DNA of 64,000 nucleotides from contig NZ_QDKQ01000067.1 of assembly GCF_003116815.1 (NCBI RefSeq), positions 1 to 64,000 on the forward strand, in the 5' to 3' direction. Numbering within the stretch: the stretch's first letter is position 1; every line of letters begins with the position of its first letter. The translations under genes and the position numbers were made by a program. This document shows positions 25,145 through 34,419 of the stretch, in pieces. Source of the DNA: Caulobacter endophyticus (GTDB lineage Bacteria > Pseudomonadota > Alphaproteobacteria > Caulobacterales > Caulobacteraceae). The notes below the pieces were generated by a model. It was not told the origin of the DNA and did no database searches. It saw only the letters and a program-made list of their open reading frames with translations.

Positions 25145-27481
25145 CTAGAAGTCGAAGCCGATGGTGGCGAAGAACTGCCGCGGCGCCGACGAGTGGAACA
25201 CCAGGATGCTGCCCGTCGCGTCGTCCGGCGCGAACACGCTGCTGTCGAAGTTCGACGCGTAGCGCTTGTCGGTCAGGTTGGTGACGTTCAGCGAGGCCTT
25301 GGCGCCCTTCATGAAGCCCACGTCGCCGAAGGCGTAGCTGACGCCCAGATCGAAGGTGGTGTAGCCGGCGAAGCTCTGGTCGTTGGTGTAGGTGTAGTAG
25401 CGGCGGCCGGTGTACTTGCCCTGCAGCGAGGCCGAGAACGGGCCGCGCTTGAGGCTGACGACGCTGGAGAACATCTCCTTGGGCGTGTCGACCTGCTGCT
25501 TGCCGGCCGTCTTCTTGACCACGCAGGTCGCGCCCGAGCACCAGTTCAGGTCCTCGTCATAGGTCGACTTGTTGTACGAGGCCGAGTTGTACCAGTTCAG
25601 CCACGACAGCGGCTTCCACAGCACGCCCACTTCGGCGCCCTTGCTGGTGACGCTGCCGGCGTTGTGGAAGGAGTTGCCGCAGCCGGGGTTCTGCTGCTGG
25701 TTGGTCGGGCAGGGGTTGTACTGCAGCAGGCGGTTGTTGAAGTCGACCTCATAGGCCGACACCGACACCTGCAGGGTCTCGCCCACATAGCGGTAGCCGG
25801 CGTCGAAGCTCTTGGAGGTTTCCGGCTCCAGGTACTTGCCCTGGGCGTCCCAGACGGCCTGGCTGACCGACTGCGGACCCAGTTTGAAGCCGCCCTGGAA
25901 CATGGCCATGTTCTCGGCGTAGCTGGCGAACACCTCGTGGCCGGGGGCGATGCGCCAGCGTGCGCCGGCTTCCGGCAGGAAGTTGTCGGCGGCCTTGAGC
26001 GAGCCGCTGGCGAACTGGGTCGAGGCCGCAGCCGGGGCCTTGGCGATGCCCGGCAGGGCCGTGGCGGTCGACTTGGCGTTGGTGCTCTTGAAGCCGAAGT
26101 CGATGCTCAGGGCGTCGTCGAACAGGGTGACGGTGTCCTGGACGTAGAACTGCTGGGTGGTCCAGTCGGTCTTCTGCACCCACTGGGCCGTGTCCGGACG
26201 GCCCTTCAGGTACTGGGCCAGGCTGAACGGGCCGGTGACGTTGGTCCAGATATAGCGTGCGGCGCTGCTGGTGTTCTGCTCAAGCCAGAGGCCAGCCTGG
26301 ACGTGGTGGACGCCGTGGGTCCAGGCGAGGCTGGCGACCACGCCGTCGCGATCGATGGTGTAGCGCGTGTCGCGGATCTGCACCGGCAGGTCGTCGGCGG
26401 TCGACGCCGTGCCCTGGGTCGACAGGCCGGTGATGAAGTTGTTCCCCGCGCCCTTGTTCTTATGCTTGTAGACCTGACCGTGGGCCTTGAGGCTGTCGGT
26501 GACGTCGAAGTCGGCCGCGATGTAGAACAGGTCGTCGTTGCGCAGGATCTGGCCGTTGGTGAAGGTCACGTCCGACAGCTTCTCGGGCGCGGTCGAGGTC
26601 ACGCACTTGGAGGCCAGCGACGCCACCGAGCACGCCGCGCGGCTGACATAGGCGTTCCAGTCGGGCGCATAGCCGCCCCAGTCCCAGCCGAGACGGTTCA
26701 GCATGTCCTTGGACAGGTAGGCGTCGTCGGCCTGGTTGGTGCGCGAGATGTCGGCGAAGGCCGTGACCTGGCCGCGCTCGCCCTTGTAGGTCAGCTTGCC
26801 GTTGAACTGCTTGCCGGTCGACTTGTTGTAGACCGGCTGGTTCACGAACAGGTCCTGCTGGCTGTACTGGCCCGACAGATAGGCCGACCAGCCGTTGTGC
26901 TCGCCGGTGTCGAAGCGGGCGAAGGTGCGCAGGGTGTCCTCGCTGCCGAAGCTCTGGCTGATCGACAGGCCCATGTCCTTCTTCGGATCGCTGGAGGTGT
27001 AGATCAGCGCGCCGCCGAGGTTGCTGGTCGAGGGGATCGACAGGCCGGCGATGCCGGTGGCCAGGTCCGCGCGGCCCAGGTTCTCGGAGATCAGGGCGCG
27101 GCTGATCGTCAGGCCGTTGTAGTTGTTGTAGGCGCCGTCGCCGAGCGGCATGCCGTCCAGCGTGTAGCCCAGGTGCGTGGTGTTGAAGCCGCGCACCTGC
27201 AGCGACAGCGACTGCTCGTTGACGCCCAGGGCGTCGATCGACTGGGCCATGACGCCCGGCAGGAAGTTCAGGGCCTTTTGCACGCTCGTGCCCGGGGGCA
27301 GCACTTCGAGGCTGGCCGGGGTCAGGGTCGAGACCGAGCGGGTCTGGCCGCTGCCGACCACGATCACGCCGTCAACCTCGCTGGCGTCGGCGGCGGGCGC
27401 CGGGGCGTCGGCCGCCTGGGCCTGGGAGGCGAGCATGAGGCAGGCGGCGATCGCCGCGGCGCTGGCGGACCTGAGCAGCAT
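25145..27481 (-). CDS. TonB-dependent outer-membrane receptor (2), paired with phytase-like protein
   Basis: 778 aa. A signal peptide (to AQAA) precedes a plug domain with the TonB-box region DGVIVVGSGQ, VQKALNFLPGV, LQVRGFNTTHLGYTLDGMPL and ISENLGRADLATGIAG. A barrel with paired surface cysteines (CSVASLASKC; CSGATC) ends in FFATIGFDF. It is co-directional with the phytase-like gene 80 bp downstream. Pho-box-like repeats lie upstream. Ligand unknown; a phosphate ester or its metal complex is a reasonable guess. Confidence 0.95.
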   Translation of the reverse strand: MLLRSASAAAIAACLMLASQAQAADAPAPAADASEVDGVIVVGSGQTRSVSTLTPASLEVLPPGTSVQKALNFLPGVMAQSIDALGVNEQSLSLQVRGFNTTHLGYTLDGMPLGDGAYNNYNGLTISRALISENLGRADLATGIAGLSIPSTSNLGGALIYTSSDPKKDMGLSISQSFGSEDTLRTFARFDTGEHNGWSAYLSGQYSQQDLFVNQPVYNKSTGKQFNGKLTYKGERGQVTAFADISRTNQADDAYLSKDMLNRLGWDWGGYAPDWNAYVSRAACSVASLASKCVTSTAPEKLSDVTFTNGQILRNDDLFYIAADFDVTDSLKAHGQVYKHKNKGAGNNFITGLSTQGTASTADDLPVQIRDTRYTIDRDGVVASLAWTHGVHHVQAGLWLEQNTSSAARYIWTNVTGPFSLAQYLKGRPDTAQWVQKTDWTTQQFYVQDTVTLFDDALSIDFGFKSTNAKSTATALPGIAKAPAAASTQFASGSLKAADNFLPEAGARWRIAPGHEVFASYAENMAMFQGGFKLGPQSVSQAVWDAQGKYLEPETSKSFDAGYRYVGETLQVSVSAYEVDFNNRLLQYNPCPTNQQQNPGCGNSFHNAGSVTSKGAEVGVLWKPLSWLNWYNSASYNKSTYDEDLNWCSGATCVVKKTAGKQQVDTPKEMFSSVVSLKRGPFSASLQGKYTGRRYYTYTNDQSFAGYTTFDLGVSYAFGDVGFMKGAKASLNVTNLTDKRYASNFDSSVFAPDDATGSILVFHSSAPRQFFATIGFDF

Positions 27482-27804
27482 TTCGGATATCCCCCGATAT
27501 CGAGCGCCGCGGGTTACTTTCCTCGACGGCGCCGGTTGTTTTCAGCGCCCGCGTCTATTTCACACGTTGATGACAGTTTTTCCGCAACGGCGACGGCCGT
27601 GTGACAACTGTCGCCGTTCAGCCACGCGCGCTCCGGCGCCGCAGCCACAGCTCGGCGACGATCAGGTTGGGGACCCCAGGCCAGGAAGGAAAATGGCGCG
27701 GCCGGCCCTGCACGGCGGCGCGCCAGCCCAGGACGTTCACCGCGATCCAGGTAACCGGCGGGACGACGATGGCGTGCTGAGGGATACCGGCTGGTTCTAG
27801 CGCG
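27482..27804. other. Intergenic region between receptor 2 and the paoC-like gene
   Basis: About 320 bp. The right part of the promoter region holds the Pho-box-like repeats and an AT-richer stretch (27540-27605). From 27618 to 27830 a reverse-strand frame of 70 codons is open, but it has no start context or recognisable family. I see no RNA gene or terminator here. Confidence 0.6.
27557..27607 (-). promoter_or_regulatory. Possible PhoB boxes upstream of receptor 2
   Basis: Reading toward the receptor, TTGTCACACGGCCGTCGC (27590-27607) and CTGTCATCAACGTGTGAAAT (27557-27576) each look like two 7-bp half sites repeated at 11-bp spacing, as in a Pho box (CTGTCAT-N4-CTGTCAT). The first half sites match well, the second poorly. 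They sit 76-126 bp before the start codon. With a phytase-like gene downstream, control by phosphate is plausible but unproven. Confidence 0.4.
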
Positions 27805-30003
27805 TCACGCCAGGACCGGCATGCCCTCAAGCAGCTTGTCCAGCGTCACCGGATACTCGCGCACCCGCACGCCGGTGGCGTTGTAGACGGCGTTGGCCAC
27901 CGCCGCGCCGACGCCGCAGATGCCCAGCTCGCCCACGCCCTTGGCCTTCATCGGCGAGGACATGGGATCGGTCTCGTCCAGGAAGATGACCTCCTGGTGC
28001 GGGATATCGGCGTGGACGGGCACCTCGTAGCCGGCCAGGTCGTGATTGGCGAAGAAGCCGATGCGCTTGTCGACGACCAGCTCCTCCATCAGCGCCGCGC
28101 CGGCGCCCATGACCATGGCCCCGATCACCTGGCTGCGGGCCGATTTCGGATTGAGGATCCGGCCGGCCGCGCAGACGGCCAGCATCCGGCGGATGCGGAT
28201 CTCGGCGGTGTCGGCGTCGACCCCGACCTCGACGAAGTGGCCGCCGAAGGTCGACTGCTGGTGGGTCTTGGTGAGGTCGCCGTACTCCATGAAGTCCTCG
28301 GCCGTGACCGGGCCCTGGGCGGCGGCCTTCTCCAGGGGCAGGCTCTGATTGCCGACCCTGACCCGGCCGTCGGCGAACTCGGCGGTCGCCGGATCGAGCC
28401 CGAGCTTGCCGGCCACCGCCTCGCGCAGCTTCATGCAGGCGGCGTAGACCCCGGCGGTGGAGCTGTTGGCGCCCCACTGGCCGCCGGAACCGGCCGATAC
28501 CGGGAAGCTGGAGTCGCCCAGCCGCACGTTCACCCGGGTCAGGGGCACGCCCATCATCTCGGCCGCGGTCTGGGCGATGATGGTGTAGCTGCCGGTGCCG
28601 ATGTCGGTCATGTCGGTCTCGACCGTGACGACGCCGCTGGTCTCCAGCCGCACGCGGGCGGCCGACTTCATGACCAGGTTGTTGCGGAAGGCCGCGGCCA
28701 CGCCCATGCCGACCAGCCAGCGGCCATCCCGCGTCTGGCCGGGCGTTCTGGAGCGCCGGCTCCAGCCGAACTTGTCGGCGCCGGTGCGCAGGCACTCGTT
28801 CAGCCGCCGCTGCGAGAACGGCCGACTGGGCTTTTCCGGATCGACCTGGGTGTCGTTGAGGATCCGGAAGTCGATGGGGTCCATGCCCAGCTTCTCGGCC
28901 ATTTCGTCGACGGCCACTTCCAGCGCCATCAGGCCGGGGGCCTCGCCGGGCGCGCGCATGGCGTTGCCCTCGGGCAGGTCGAGCACGGCCAGCCTGGTTC
29001 TGGTCATGCGGTTGGCGCCGGCATAGAGCAGGCGGGTCTGCTGCACGGCGGTTTCCGGACCGCCGCCGGGCAGGTCGCCCGACCAGCTCTCGTGGCCGAT
29101 GGCGGTGATCCTGCCGTCGCGGTCGGTACCGATGCGGATGCGCTGGATCGTGGCCGGCCGGTGGGTGGTGTTGTTGAACATCAGCGGCCGGGTCAGGGCC
29201 ACCTTCACCGGCCGTCCCGCCGCCTTGGCGCCCAGGGCCGCCAGTATGGCCTCGGCGCGCACGAACAGCTTGCCGCCGAAGCCGCCGCCGATGAAGGGCG
29301 ACATCAGGCGCACGTTTTCGCGCGGGATGCCCAGGGTCTTGGCGACGTCGCCGGCGCCCCAGGCGATCATCTGGTTCGAGGTCCACAGGCTCAGCTTGTC
29401 GCCCTTCCAGGCGGCGATGCTGGCGTGCGGCTCCATCATGGCGTGGCCGTGATCGGGCGTGGTGTAGGTCTCGTCCAGCGTCACCGGCGCGGCGGCGAAG
29501 GCGGCGTCGAAGTCGCCGACCGCGCTGTCTGGACCGCCGTCCTTTGGCTTGGTTGCGCCGTCCTTGGCCGAGGCCAGGTCGAAACTGCCCTTGGAGCGGA
29601 CGTACTCCACCTTCACCAGGTTGGCCGCGGCGCGGGCCTGCTCGAAGGTCTGCGCCACCACCACGGCCACGGCCTGATGGTAGTGCTGGATCTCCGGGCC
29701 GCCCAGCAGCATGGCGGTGTTGAAGTCGCCCTTGGTCAGCTTGCCGGCCTCGGCGGCGGTGACGATGGCCAGAACGCCTGGCGCGGCCTTGGCGCGCGAG
29801 AGGTCCATCGACGCGATGCGGCCCTTGGCGATCGAGGCGCCGACCACGTAGCCGTAGGCGATATCGGGGATCGCGTCGTGGCGCTCATAGGCGTAGGGGG
29901 CGCGGCCGGTGGTCTTCATCGGACCGTCGATGCGGTCGACCGGCTTGCCGACCACTTTCAGCTGGTCGATCGGATTGGTCGTGGCGGGGGTGTCGAACTT
30001 CAT
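27805..30003 (-). CDS. paoC: Molybdopterin-binding subunit of aldehyde oxidoreductase (PaoC/YagR-like)
   Basis: 732 aa xanthine-oxidase-family large subunit. The catalytic base is the Glu in GVGELGICG near the C terminus. Molybdopterin-contact motifs include MSPFIGGGFGGK, GNAMRAPGEAPGLMALE and TDIGTGSYTIIAQTAAEMMG. Last gene of a three-gene operon (2Fe-2S, FAD, Mo subunits). In E. coli PaoABC the complex is periplasmic and oxidises aromatic aldehydes; here the Tat signal on the small subunit predicts the same location. No PaoD-type MCD chaperone gene follows in this window. Confidence 0.93.
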   Translation of the reverse strand: MKFDTPATTNPIDQLKVVGKPVDRIDGPMKTTGRAPYAYERHDAIPDIAYGYVVGASIAKGRIASMDLSRAKAAPGVLAIVTAAEAGKLTKGDFNTAMLLGGPEIQHYHQAVAVVVAQTFEQARAAANLVKVEYVRSKGSFDLASAKDGATKPKDGGPDSAVGDFDAAFAAAPVTLDETYTTPDHGHAMMEPHASIAAWKGDKLSLWTSNQMIAWGAGDVAKTLGIPRENVRLMSPFIGGGFGGKLFVRAEAILAALGAKAAGRPVKVALTRPLMFNNTTHRPATIQRIRIGTDRDGRITAIGHESWSGDLPGGGPETAVQQTRLLYAGANRMTRTRLAVLDLPEGNAMRAPGEAPGLMALEVAVDEMAEKLGMDPIDFRILNDTQVDPEKPSRPFSQRRLNECLRTGADKFGWSRRSRTPGQTRDGRWLVGMGVAAAFRNNLVMKSAARVRLETSGVVTVETDMTDIGTGSYTIIAQTAAEMMGVPLTRVNVRLGDSSFPVSAGSGGQWGANSSTAGVYAACMKLREAVAGKLGLDPATAEFADGRVRVGNQSLPLEKAAAQGPVTAEDFMEYGDLTKTHQQSTFGGHFVEVGVDADTAEIRIRRMLAVCAAGRILNPKSARSQVIGAMVMGAGAALMEELVVDKRIGFFANHDLAGYEVPVHADIPHQEVIFLDETDPMSSPMKAKGVGELGICGVGAAVANAVYNATGVRVREYPVTLDKLLEGMPVLA

Positions 30004-30006
30004 TGC

Positions 30007-30957
30007 TTAGGCCCTCGCTTGCGCCAAGGCCGCGCCGATGGCGCGCTCGGCCAGGGTCAGCTTGAACGCGTTCTGGGAGGTGGTGCGGGCGCCGGCCAGC
30101 AGGCCCTCGGAGATCGCCCTGGCCCCACGGGGCAGGGCGCTTTCCGCCGCCTCCACCCGCCAGGGCTTGTGGGCGACGCCGCCCAGGGCGATGCGGCCCG
30201 AGCCGTCCTTGTGGATGACGCTGGCGACGGAGACGAGCGCGAAGGCGTAGGAGGCCCGGTCGCGCACCTTGCGATAGGCGTGGGTTCCGCCGATCGGCTT
30301 GGGCAGCGTCACCGCCGTGATCAGTTCGCCGCGCGCCAGGGCAGTCTCCACCTGCGGGGTGTCGCCCGGCAGGCGGTGGAAGTCGGCGATCGGGATCGAG
30401 CGTTCGGTCCCGTCCGGGGTGACGGTCTCGACCTTGGCGTCGAGCAGTCGCAGGGCCACGGCCATGTCGCTGGGATGGGTGGCGATGCAGGCCTCGCTCG
30501 CGCCCAGCACGGCCAGGGTGCGGGTGAAGCCGCCGATCGCCGAGCAGCCCGCGCCGGGGGTGCGCTTATTGCAGGGCATGTTGGTGTCGTAGAAGTACGG
30601 GCACCGCGTACGCTGCAGGAGATTGCCGGCGGTGGTGGCCTTGTTGCGCAGCTGGCCCGAGGCGCCGGCGAGCAGGGCCCGCGACAGCACGCCGTAATCC
30701 TTGCGCACCCGCTTGTCGGCGGCCATGTCGGTGTTGCGCACCAGGGCGCCGATGCGCAGGCCGCCGTCCTTGGTCGGCGCGATCTCGTCCAGCTTCAGGC
30801 CGTTGACGTCGACCAGCCGCGCGGGCGTCTCGATCTCCAGCTTCATCAGGTCGAGCAGATTGGTGCCGCCGGCGATGAAGCGAGCGGTCGGGTCGGCGGC
30901 GACGGCCGCGGCGGCCTCGCGCGGGCTCTTGGCGCGCTCGTAGCTGAAGGCTCTCAT
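30007..30957 (-). CDS. paoB: FAD-binding subunit of aldehyde oxidoreductase (PaoB/YagS-like)
   Basis: 316 aa. The VAO-type FAD domain includes [13 protein letters not shown]. The segment between residues 120 and 160 carries three cysteines in [12 protein letters not shown] and GAGCSAI, with a fourth residue possible. This corresponds to the extra [4Fe-4S] insertion known in E. coli PaoB. ATG 30957 overlaps the stop of the small subunit by 4 nt, and 3 bp separate it from the large subunit, so all three are one operon. Confidence 0.93.
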   Translation of the reverse strand: MRAFSYERAKSPREAAAAVAADPTARFIAGGTNLLDLMKLEIETPARLVDVNGLKLDEIAPTKDGGLRIGALVRNTDMAADKRVRKDYGVLSRALLAGASGQLRNKATTAGNLLQRTRCPYFYDTNMPCNKRTPGAGCSAIGGFTRTLAVLGASEACIATHPSDMAVALRLLDAKVETVTPDGTERSIPIADFHRLPGDTPQVETALARGELITAVTLPKPIGGTHAYRKVRDRASYAFALVSVASVIHKDGSGRIALGGVAHKPWRVEAAESALPRGARAISEGLLAGARTTSQNAFKLTLAERAIGAALAQARA

Positions 30958-31577
30958 GCCTTGCCCTCCGCCACTTCAGCCACGGCCGCGACGATGTTGG
31001 AATAGGCCCCGCAGCGACAGATGTTGCCGCTCATCCGTTCGCGCAGTTCGTCCTCGCTGAACTGGATCTTCGCCGTCAGGTCGGCAGTGACGTGGCTGGG
31101 GACGCCGGCCTTGATCTCGTCGAGCACCGCCTTGGCCGAGCAGATCTGGCCCGGCGTGCAATAGCCGCACTGGTAGCCGTCATGCCTGACGAAGGCGGCC
31201 TGCAGCGGGTGCAGCTTTTCCGGGCTGCCCAGGCCCTCGATGGTGGTGACCTCGTCGCCCTCGTGCATCACCGCCAGCGACAGGCACGAATTGATCCGCC
31301 GGCCGTCGACGATGACAGTGCAGGCTCCGCACTGGCCATGATCGCAGCCCTTCTTGCTGCCGGTCAGCTTCAGGTGTTCGCGCAGCGCGTCCAGCAGGGT
31401 GGTGCGGGTGTCGAGCTCCAGGGTCTGGCGTTGGCCGTTGACCGTGAAGGAGACCTTCATGATCGAGGGCTGCCCGGAAGCGGCGTCTGCGGCGGCCGGA
31501 ACGGTCGCCACGCCGATGGCGGCGCCGGTCGCCATCACTTCGCGCCTGGAAAGCTGAAGGTCGTCGAGTATCGCCAT
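30954..31577 (-). CDS. paoA: [2Fe-2S] subunit of aldehyde oxidoreductase with Tat signal (PaoA/YagT-like)
   Basis: 207 aa. The N terminus has a twin-arginine signal ([13 protein letters not shown]). A plant-type ferredoxin cluster uses [16 protein letters not shown] plus a later Cys. The second, helical cluster uses [11 protein letters not shown] and [12 protein letters not shown] 31577 follows the ribosome-binding site GGAGGATGGG; longer frames upstream lack homology. First gene of the operon. It hands electrons from the Mo centre to FAD. Confidence 0.94.
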   Translation of the reverse strand: MAILDDLQLSRREVMATGAAIGVATVPAAADAASGQPSIMKVSFTVNGQRQTLELDTRTTLLDALREHLKLTGSKKGCDHGQCGACTVIVDGRRINSCLSLAVMHEGDEVTTIEGLGSPEKLHPLQAAFVRHDGYQCGYCTPGQICSAKAVLDEIKAGVPSHVTADLTAKIQFSEDELRERMSGNICRCGAYSNIVAAVAEVAEGKA

Positions 31578-31848
31578 CCCATCCTCCGGTCCTCCACGCG
31601 CCGTCATGTCCGCGGATAAAGCGGCCGGGCGCGCGGGCGGTTTCGTCGCGGGTGTCGGCCCAGCGAAAGAGATGAAGCGTAGCAGCGCCGGCCAGGAGCG
31701 ATTAGCCGCCTGGCGGTGCATGGGGTGTTGAGTCCTGCTCAACAATCCAGATCGGCTTTTGCGCGTTAGGCGGCCCCGTGCGGCTGGAAGCGTGGAGCGG
31801 ATCGTCGGGCCGGGGCGTTGTCGAGGCGAGCCCCCTTTCGGAGACCCC

Positions 31849-32010
31849 ATGGACCTCGACACCAAGCCCGACGCCCACCCCGACCAGCAGCCCAAGCCGG
31901 TCAAGCGCAAGCACGTCAAGGTGCTGGCCCTGGTCGCCCTCGTCATCGCCGTGCTGGCCGTGGCGATGTTCATCGGCTTCAACACCTTCTACGCGGTGGA
32001 AGCGACCTAG
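31849..32010 (+). CDS. Small single-pass membrane protein (53 aa)
   Basis: ATG 31849. A charged, Pro-rich N terminus (MDLDTKPDAHPDQQPKP) is followed by a KRKHVK basic patch and one hydrophobic helix of about 22 residues, ending TFYAVEAT. The arrangement predicts an inner-membrane protein with the N terminus inside. It lies alone between the divergent paoABC operon and a secreted-protein gene. No family recognised. Confidence 0.65.
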   Translation: MDLDTKPDAHPDQQPKPVKRKHVKVLALVALVIAVLAVAMFIGFNTFYAVEAT

Positions 32011-32099
32011 CCTGAAGCGAGAGTTAGGCTTCCGACCTATACCTTGGGTTTACCGGGATGGCCCATCTTCTGCGCGCGGCGCAACGAGAGAGCCATTCC

Positions 32100-32987
32100 A
32101 TGACGCCTATCAAGATCGCAGTCCTGGCGCTGCTGGCAGGCAGCGCCGCATGCGGGACGGCCGTGGCGGCCGAGACCTGCAGCGCCGATCAGATCCGCTA
32201 CGCCCGCGAGGCGGGGACGCCGTGTTCGGCCCTGAGGCCGGTGGAAGCGTCGACGGCGGCCCTGCTGGCGCGGACGACTTCACTCTACGCCTCGCCGGCG
32301 GCTGGTCCCGTGGGCGTGATGCGTCCCCATTCTGCATGGTCTCCGGCGTCCGCCGGATCGCTCATGGCCATCGACGACGACGTGCTGCCGCCCCAGAACA
32401 TGGAAGGGCCGGGCGTCGCCTACGTACTGCGGGCCGGGCCGCCCAAGCTGAACGACATGAGCAGCGGCACGGCCATGATCGCAATGGTCAACGGCGGCGT
32501 CCTGGGGGTGAGCGTCGCGCACCTCATCGGCGTCTCCCATGGTCGGGACGTCGTCCGGAACTACGGGATCGATGATTCTTCCGGCGCCATGGCCCGAAAG
32601 ATCGCCGTGTCCTTCGCGGCGGCGAACAATGGCCATCTCGTTCGGCAGGCCCTGCCGCAAAGGCCGGATGGACGGTCCCTATCGAGCGGCGGCCCGCAGG
32701 TGGGGAGCGCGGCCTACGTGGTGGAAATAGAACCCACCATGTACATGCAGCGCTTCTATCTGGCCCCTTCCCGTGTCGATCTCGCCTATAGGGCCAAGGC
32801 GAGGGTGTTCGACGCCTCCAGCGGCGAGGTCGTGGCCAAGGCCAAATGCAAGGTGAACGCCTATAACACGCCCGACGACGTCTCGCGCACGGCGCTGCTC
32901 GCCAACGGCGCCGAGGGCCTCAAGGCGCTTATCGCCAGCCGGAGCGAGATCTGCCTGGAGCAGCTCAAGACCAAGCTGGCGATCTGA
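32100..32987 (+). CDS. Secreted protein of unknown function
   Basis: 295 aa from ATG 32100. The signal peptide (MTPIKIAVLALLAGSAACGTAVA) leads into two cysteines (ETCSADQ, TPCSAL). A middle segment with Gly-rich turns (AMVNGGVLGVSVAHLIG) follows, then a beta-rich half with YVVEIEPTMYMQRFY and a Cys pair (AKCKV, SEICLEQ). It has the look of a periplasmic protein with disulfides. An upstream in-frame ATG at 32058 would precede the signal peptide and is rejected. No family recognised. Confidence 0.75.
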   Translation: MTPIKIAVLALLAGSAACGTAVAAETCSADQIRYAREAGTPCSALRPVEASTAALLARTTSLYASPAAGPVGVMRPHSAWSPASAGSLMAIDDDVLPPQNMEGPGVAYVLRAGPPKLNDMSSGTAMIAMVNGGVLGVSVAHLIGVSHGRDVVRNYGIDDSSGAMARKIAVSFAAANNGHLVRQALPQRPDGRSLSSGGPQVGSAAYVVEIEPTMYMQRFYLAPSRVDLAYRAKARVFDASSGEVVAKAKCKVNAYNTPDDVSRTALLANGAEGLKALIASRSEICLEQLKTKLAI

Positions 32988-32991
32988 AGGC

Positions 32992-33675
32992 TCAGGCCTC
33001 GCCCTTGCTTCCGCCCGAGCGCTGAAAGAGCTGAAGCGTACGCAGCATCGACAGGCGGGCGCTGTCGGCGTGATGGCCGCTGGGCGCCACGAAGGCGTGG
33101 CCCGCGTCGTACTGATGGATCGGCAGGTCGGGGTGAGCGGCCTCGATGGCCGCCACGTCGGCGGGCGGGATCATCTCGTCGGTCTTGCCGAAATGCAGGA
33201 TGGTCGGGACTTTCGGGGTCTCGTCGCGGTAGCGTACGATGTCGCCGCCGTAAAAGCATGAGACCGCCGCCACGCCGTGGGCCCGGGTCGCGCTCAGCCA
33301 GGCGGTGGTGCCGCCGAAGCAGAAGCCCATGACGAACACCGGACCCTCCAGGGCGTCGATGGCCGCCTGTACGCGCGGCACGCACGCCGCCCCCCAGCCG
33401 GCCTGTTCGCCGAGCGCCATGCGCTGGTCGAGGATCGCCGGCTCGGTGTTGAGCTCAGGCCAGGGCGCGTCGGCGCTGTCCAGCAGGTTGGGGGCGATCA
33501 CCTCGTAGCCGTGCTCGGCCAGGCTTTCGCTGAACTCGCGGATGTGGGGCGTGATCCCCCAGATGGCGTGCAGGACGACGAGCCCGCCGCGCCGCGCCTC
33601 GCCGGGCGGCACATGGAAGGCCGACAGCGGACCGCCGTCGCGGTCGCACAGCGCGATGCGGGTTCCGGTGGTCAT
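32992..33675 (-). CDS. Dienelactone hydrolase family protein (1)
   Basis: 227 aa alpha/beta hydrolase. The nucleophile Cys is in MGFCFGGTTAW, the acid in FGKTDEMIP and the His in DAGHAFVAP, giving the Cys-Asp-His triad of dienelactone hydrolases. Its ATG overlaps the stop of the second copy (ATGA). The pair arose by duplication and diverged widely. Substrate not known; no chlorocatechol pathway genes are nearby. Confidence 0.9.
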   Translation of the reverse strand: MTTGTRIALCDRDGGPLSAFHVPPGEARRGGLVVLHAIWGITPHIREFSESLAEHGYEVIAPNLLDSADAPWPELNTEPAILDQRMALGEQAGWGAACVPRVQAAIDALEGPVFVMGFCFGGTTAWLSATRAHGVAAVSCFYGGDIVRYRDETPKVPTILHFGKTDEMIPPADVAAIEAAHPDLPIHQYDAGHAFVAPSGHHADSARLSMLRTLQLFQRSGGSKGEA

Positions 33676-34355
33676 GCGCCGGCTCCATTCGCCTCGAACA
33701 GCTCCACCGTGCGCTGGCGGGCCAGCTCGGCGTCGGCCAGGTCGCTGTCGGGACGGCCGTCGTTGTTGAAGCCGTGGCCGCTGGCCTCGTAGACATAGAC
33801 TCCCAGCTCGGGATGCGACGTCCAGATGGCGGCCTTGGCCTGCTCGGCCGGGATATGGGCGTCCTTGGCGCCGAGGTGGACGATCACCGGGCAGTTCAGC
33901 GGCAGGGCGGCGTTGGCGGCGATCTGGCTGCCGTAATAGGCCGAGCCGGCCGCCAGGCCTTCCAGCTTCGAAGCCGCCAGCCACACCAGCGAACCGCCCA
34001 TGCAGTAGCCGACGGCGAACACCGGACCCTTGTCCTTCAGGGCGTCGATACAGGCCTGGATGTCCGACAGCATGGCCGGCATGCCCACCTTGCCGACGGC
34101 GGCGACGCCGTTCTGGAAGCCTTCCGGATCGTGTTCGGCGACGTAGCCGCGCTCGACGCGATCGAACAGCGACGGCGCGATCGCCTCGTAGCCGCGCTCG
34201 GACCAGCGGGCGAGGTCGGCCTGGACGTACTGGTCGAGGCCGAAGATCTCCTGGATCACCACCACGCCGCCCTTGCGCGGGCCCTGCGGCTGGACGTGGC
34301 CGGCGGTGAACTCAAAGCCGTCTATGGCGGAGGTCAGGGTGATGGTCTGCGACAT
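33672..34355 (-). CDS. Dienelactone hydrolase family protein (2)
   Basis: 227 aa. Nucleophile Cys118 in VGYCMGGSLVW, Asp in GAKDAHIPAEQ and His in EASGHGFNNDGRP form the triad. The N-terminal IQEIFGLDQYVQ motif is standard for the carboxymethylenebutenolidase group. First gene of the two-gene operon, with an ATGA overlap to the downstream copy. Function likely hydrolysis of small lactones or esters; the true substrate is open. Confidence 0.91.
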   Translation of the reverse strand: MSQTITLTSAIDGFEFTAGHVQPQGPRKGGVVVIQEIFGLDQYVQADLARWSERGYEAIAPSLFDRVERGYVAEHDPEGFQNGVAAVGKVGMPAMLSDIQACIDALKDKGPVFAVGYCMGGSLVWLAASKLEGLAAGSAYYGSQIAANAALPLNCPVIVHLGAKDAHIPAEQAKAAIWTSHPELGVYVYEASGHGFNNDGRPDSDLADAELARQRTVELFEANGAGA

Positions 34356-34419
34356 GGACGGCTCCCGGCTCGGTATGGCCGGGCATCCAAGAACCGCGCC
34401 GCCCTCGCGGTCAAGGCGG

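Noticed and set aside
27618-27830. 70-codon reverse-strand frame between receptor 2 and paoC
   Set aside because: It overlaps the end of paoC, lacks a ribosome-binding site and matches no family I recognise. A decayed gene remnant cannot be excluded.
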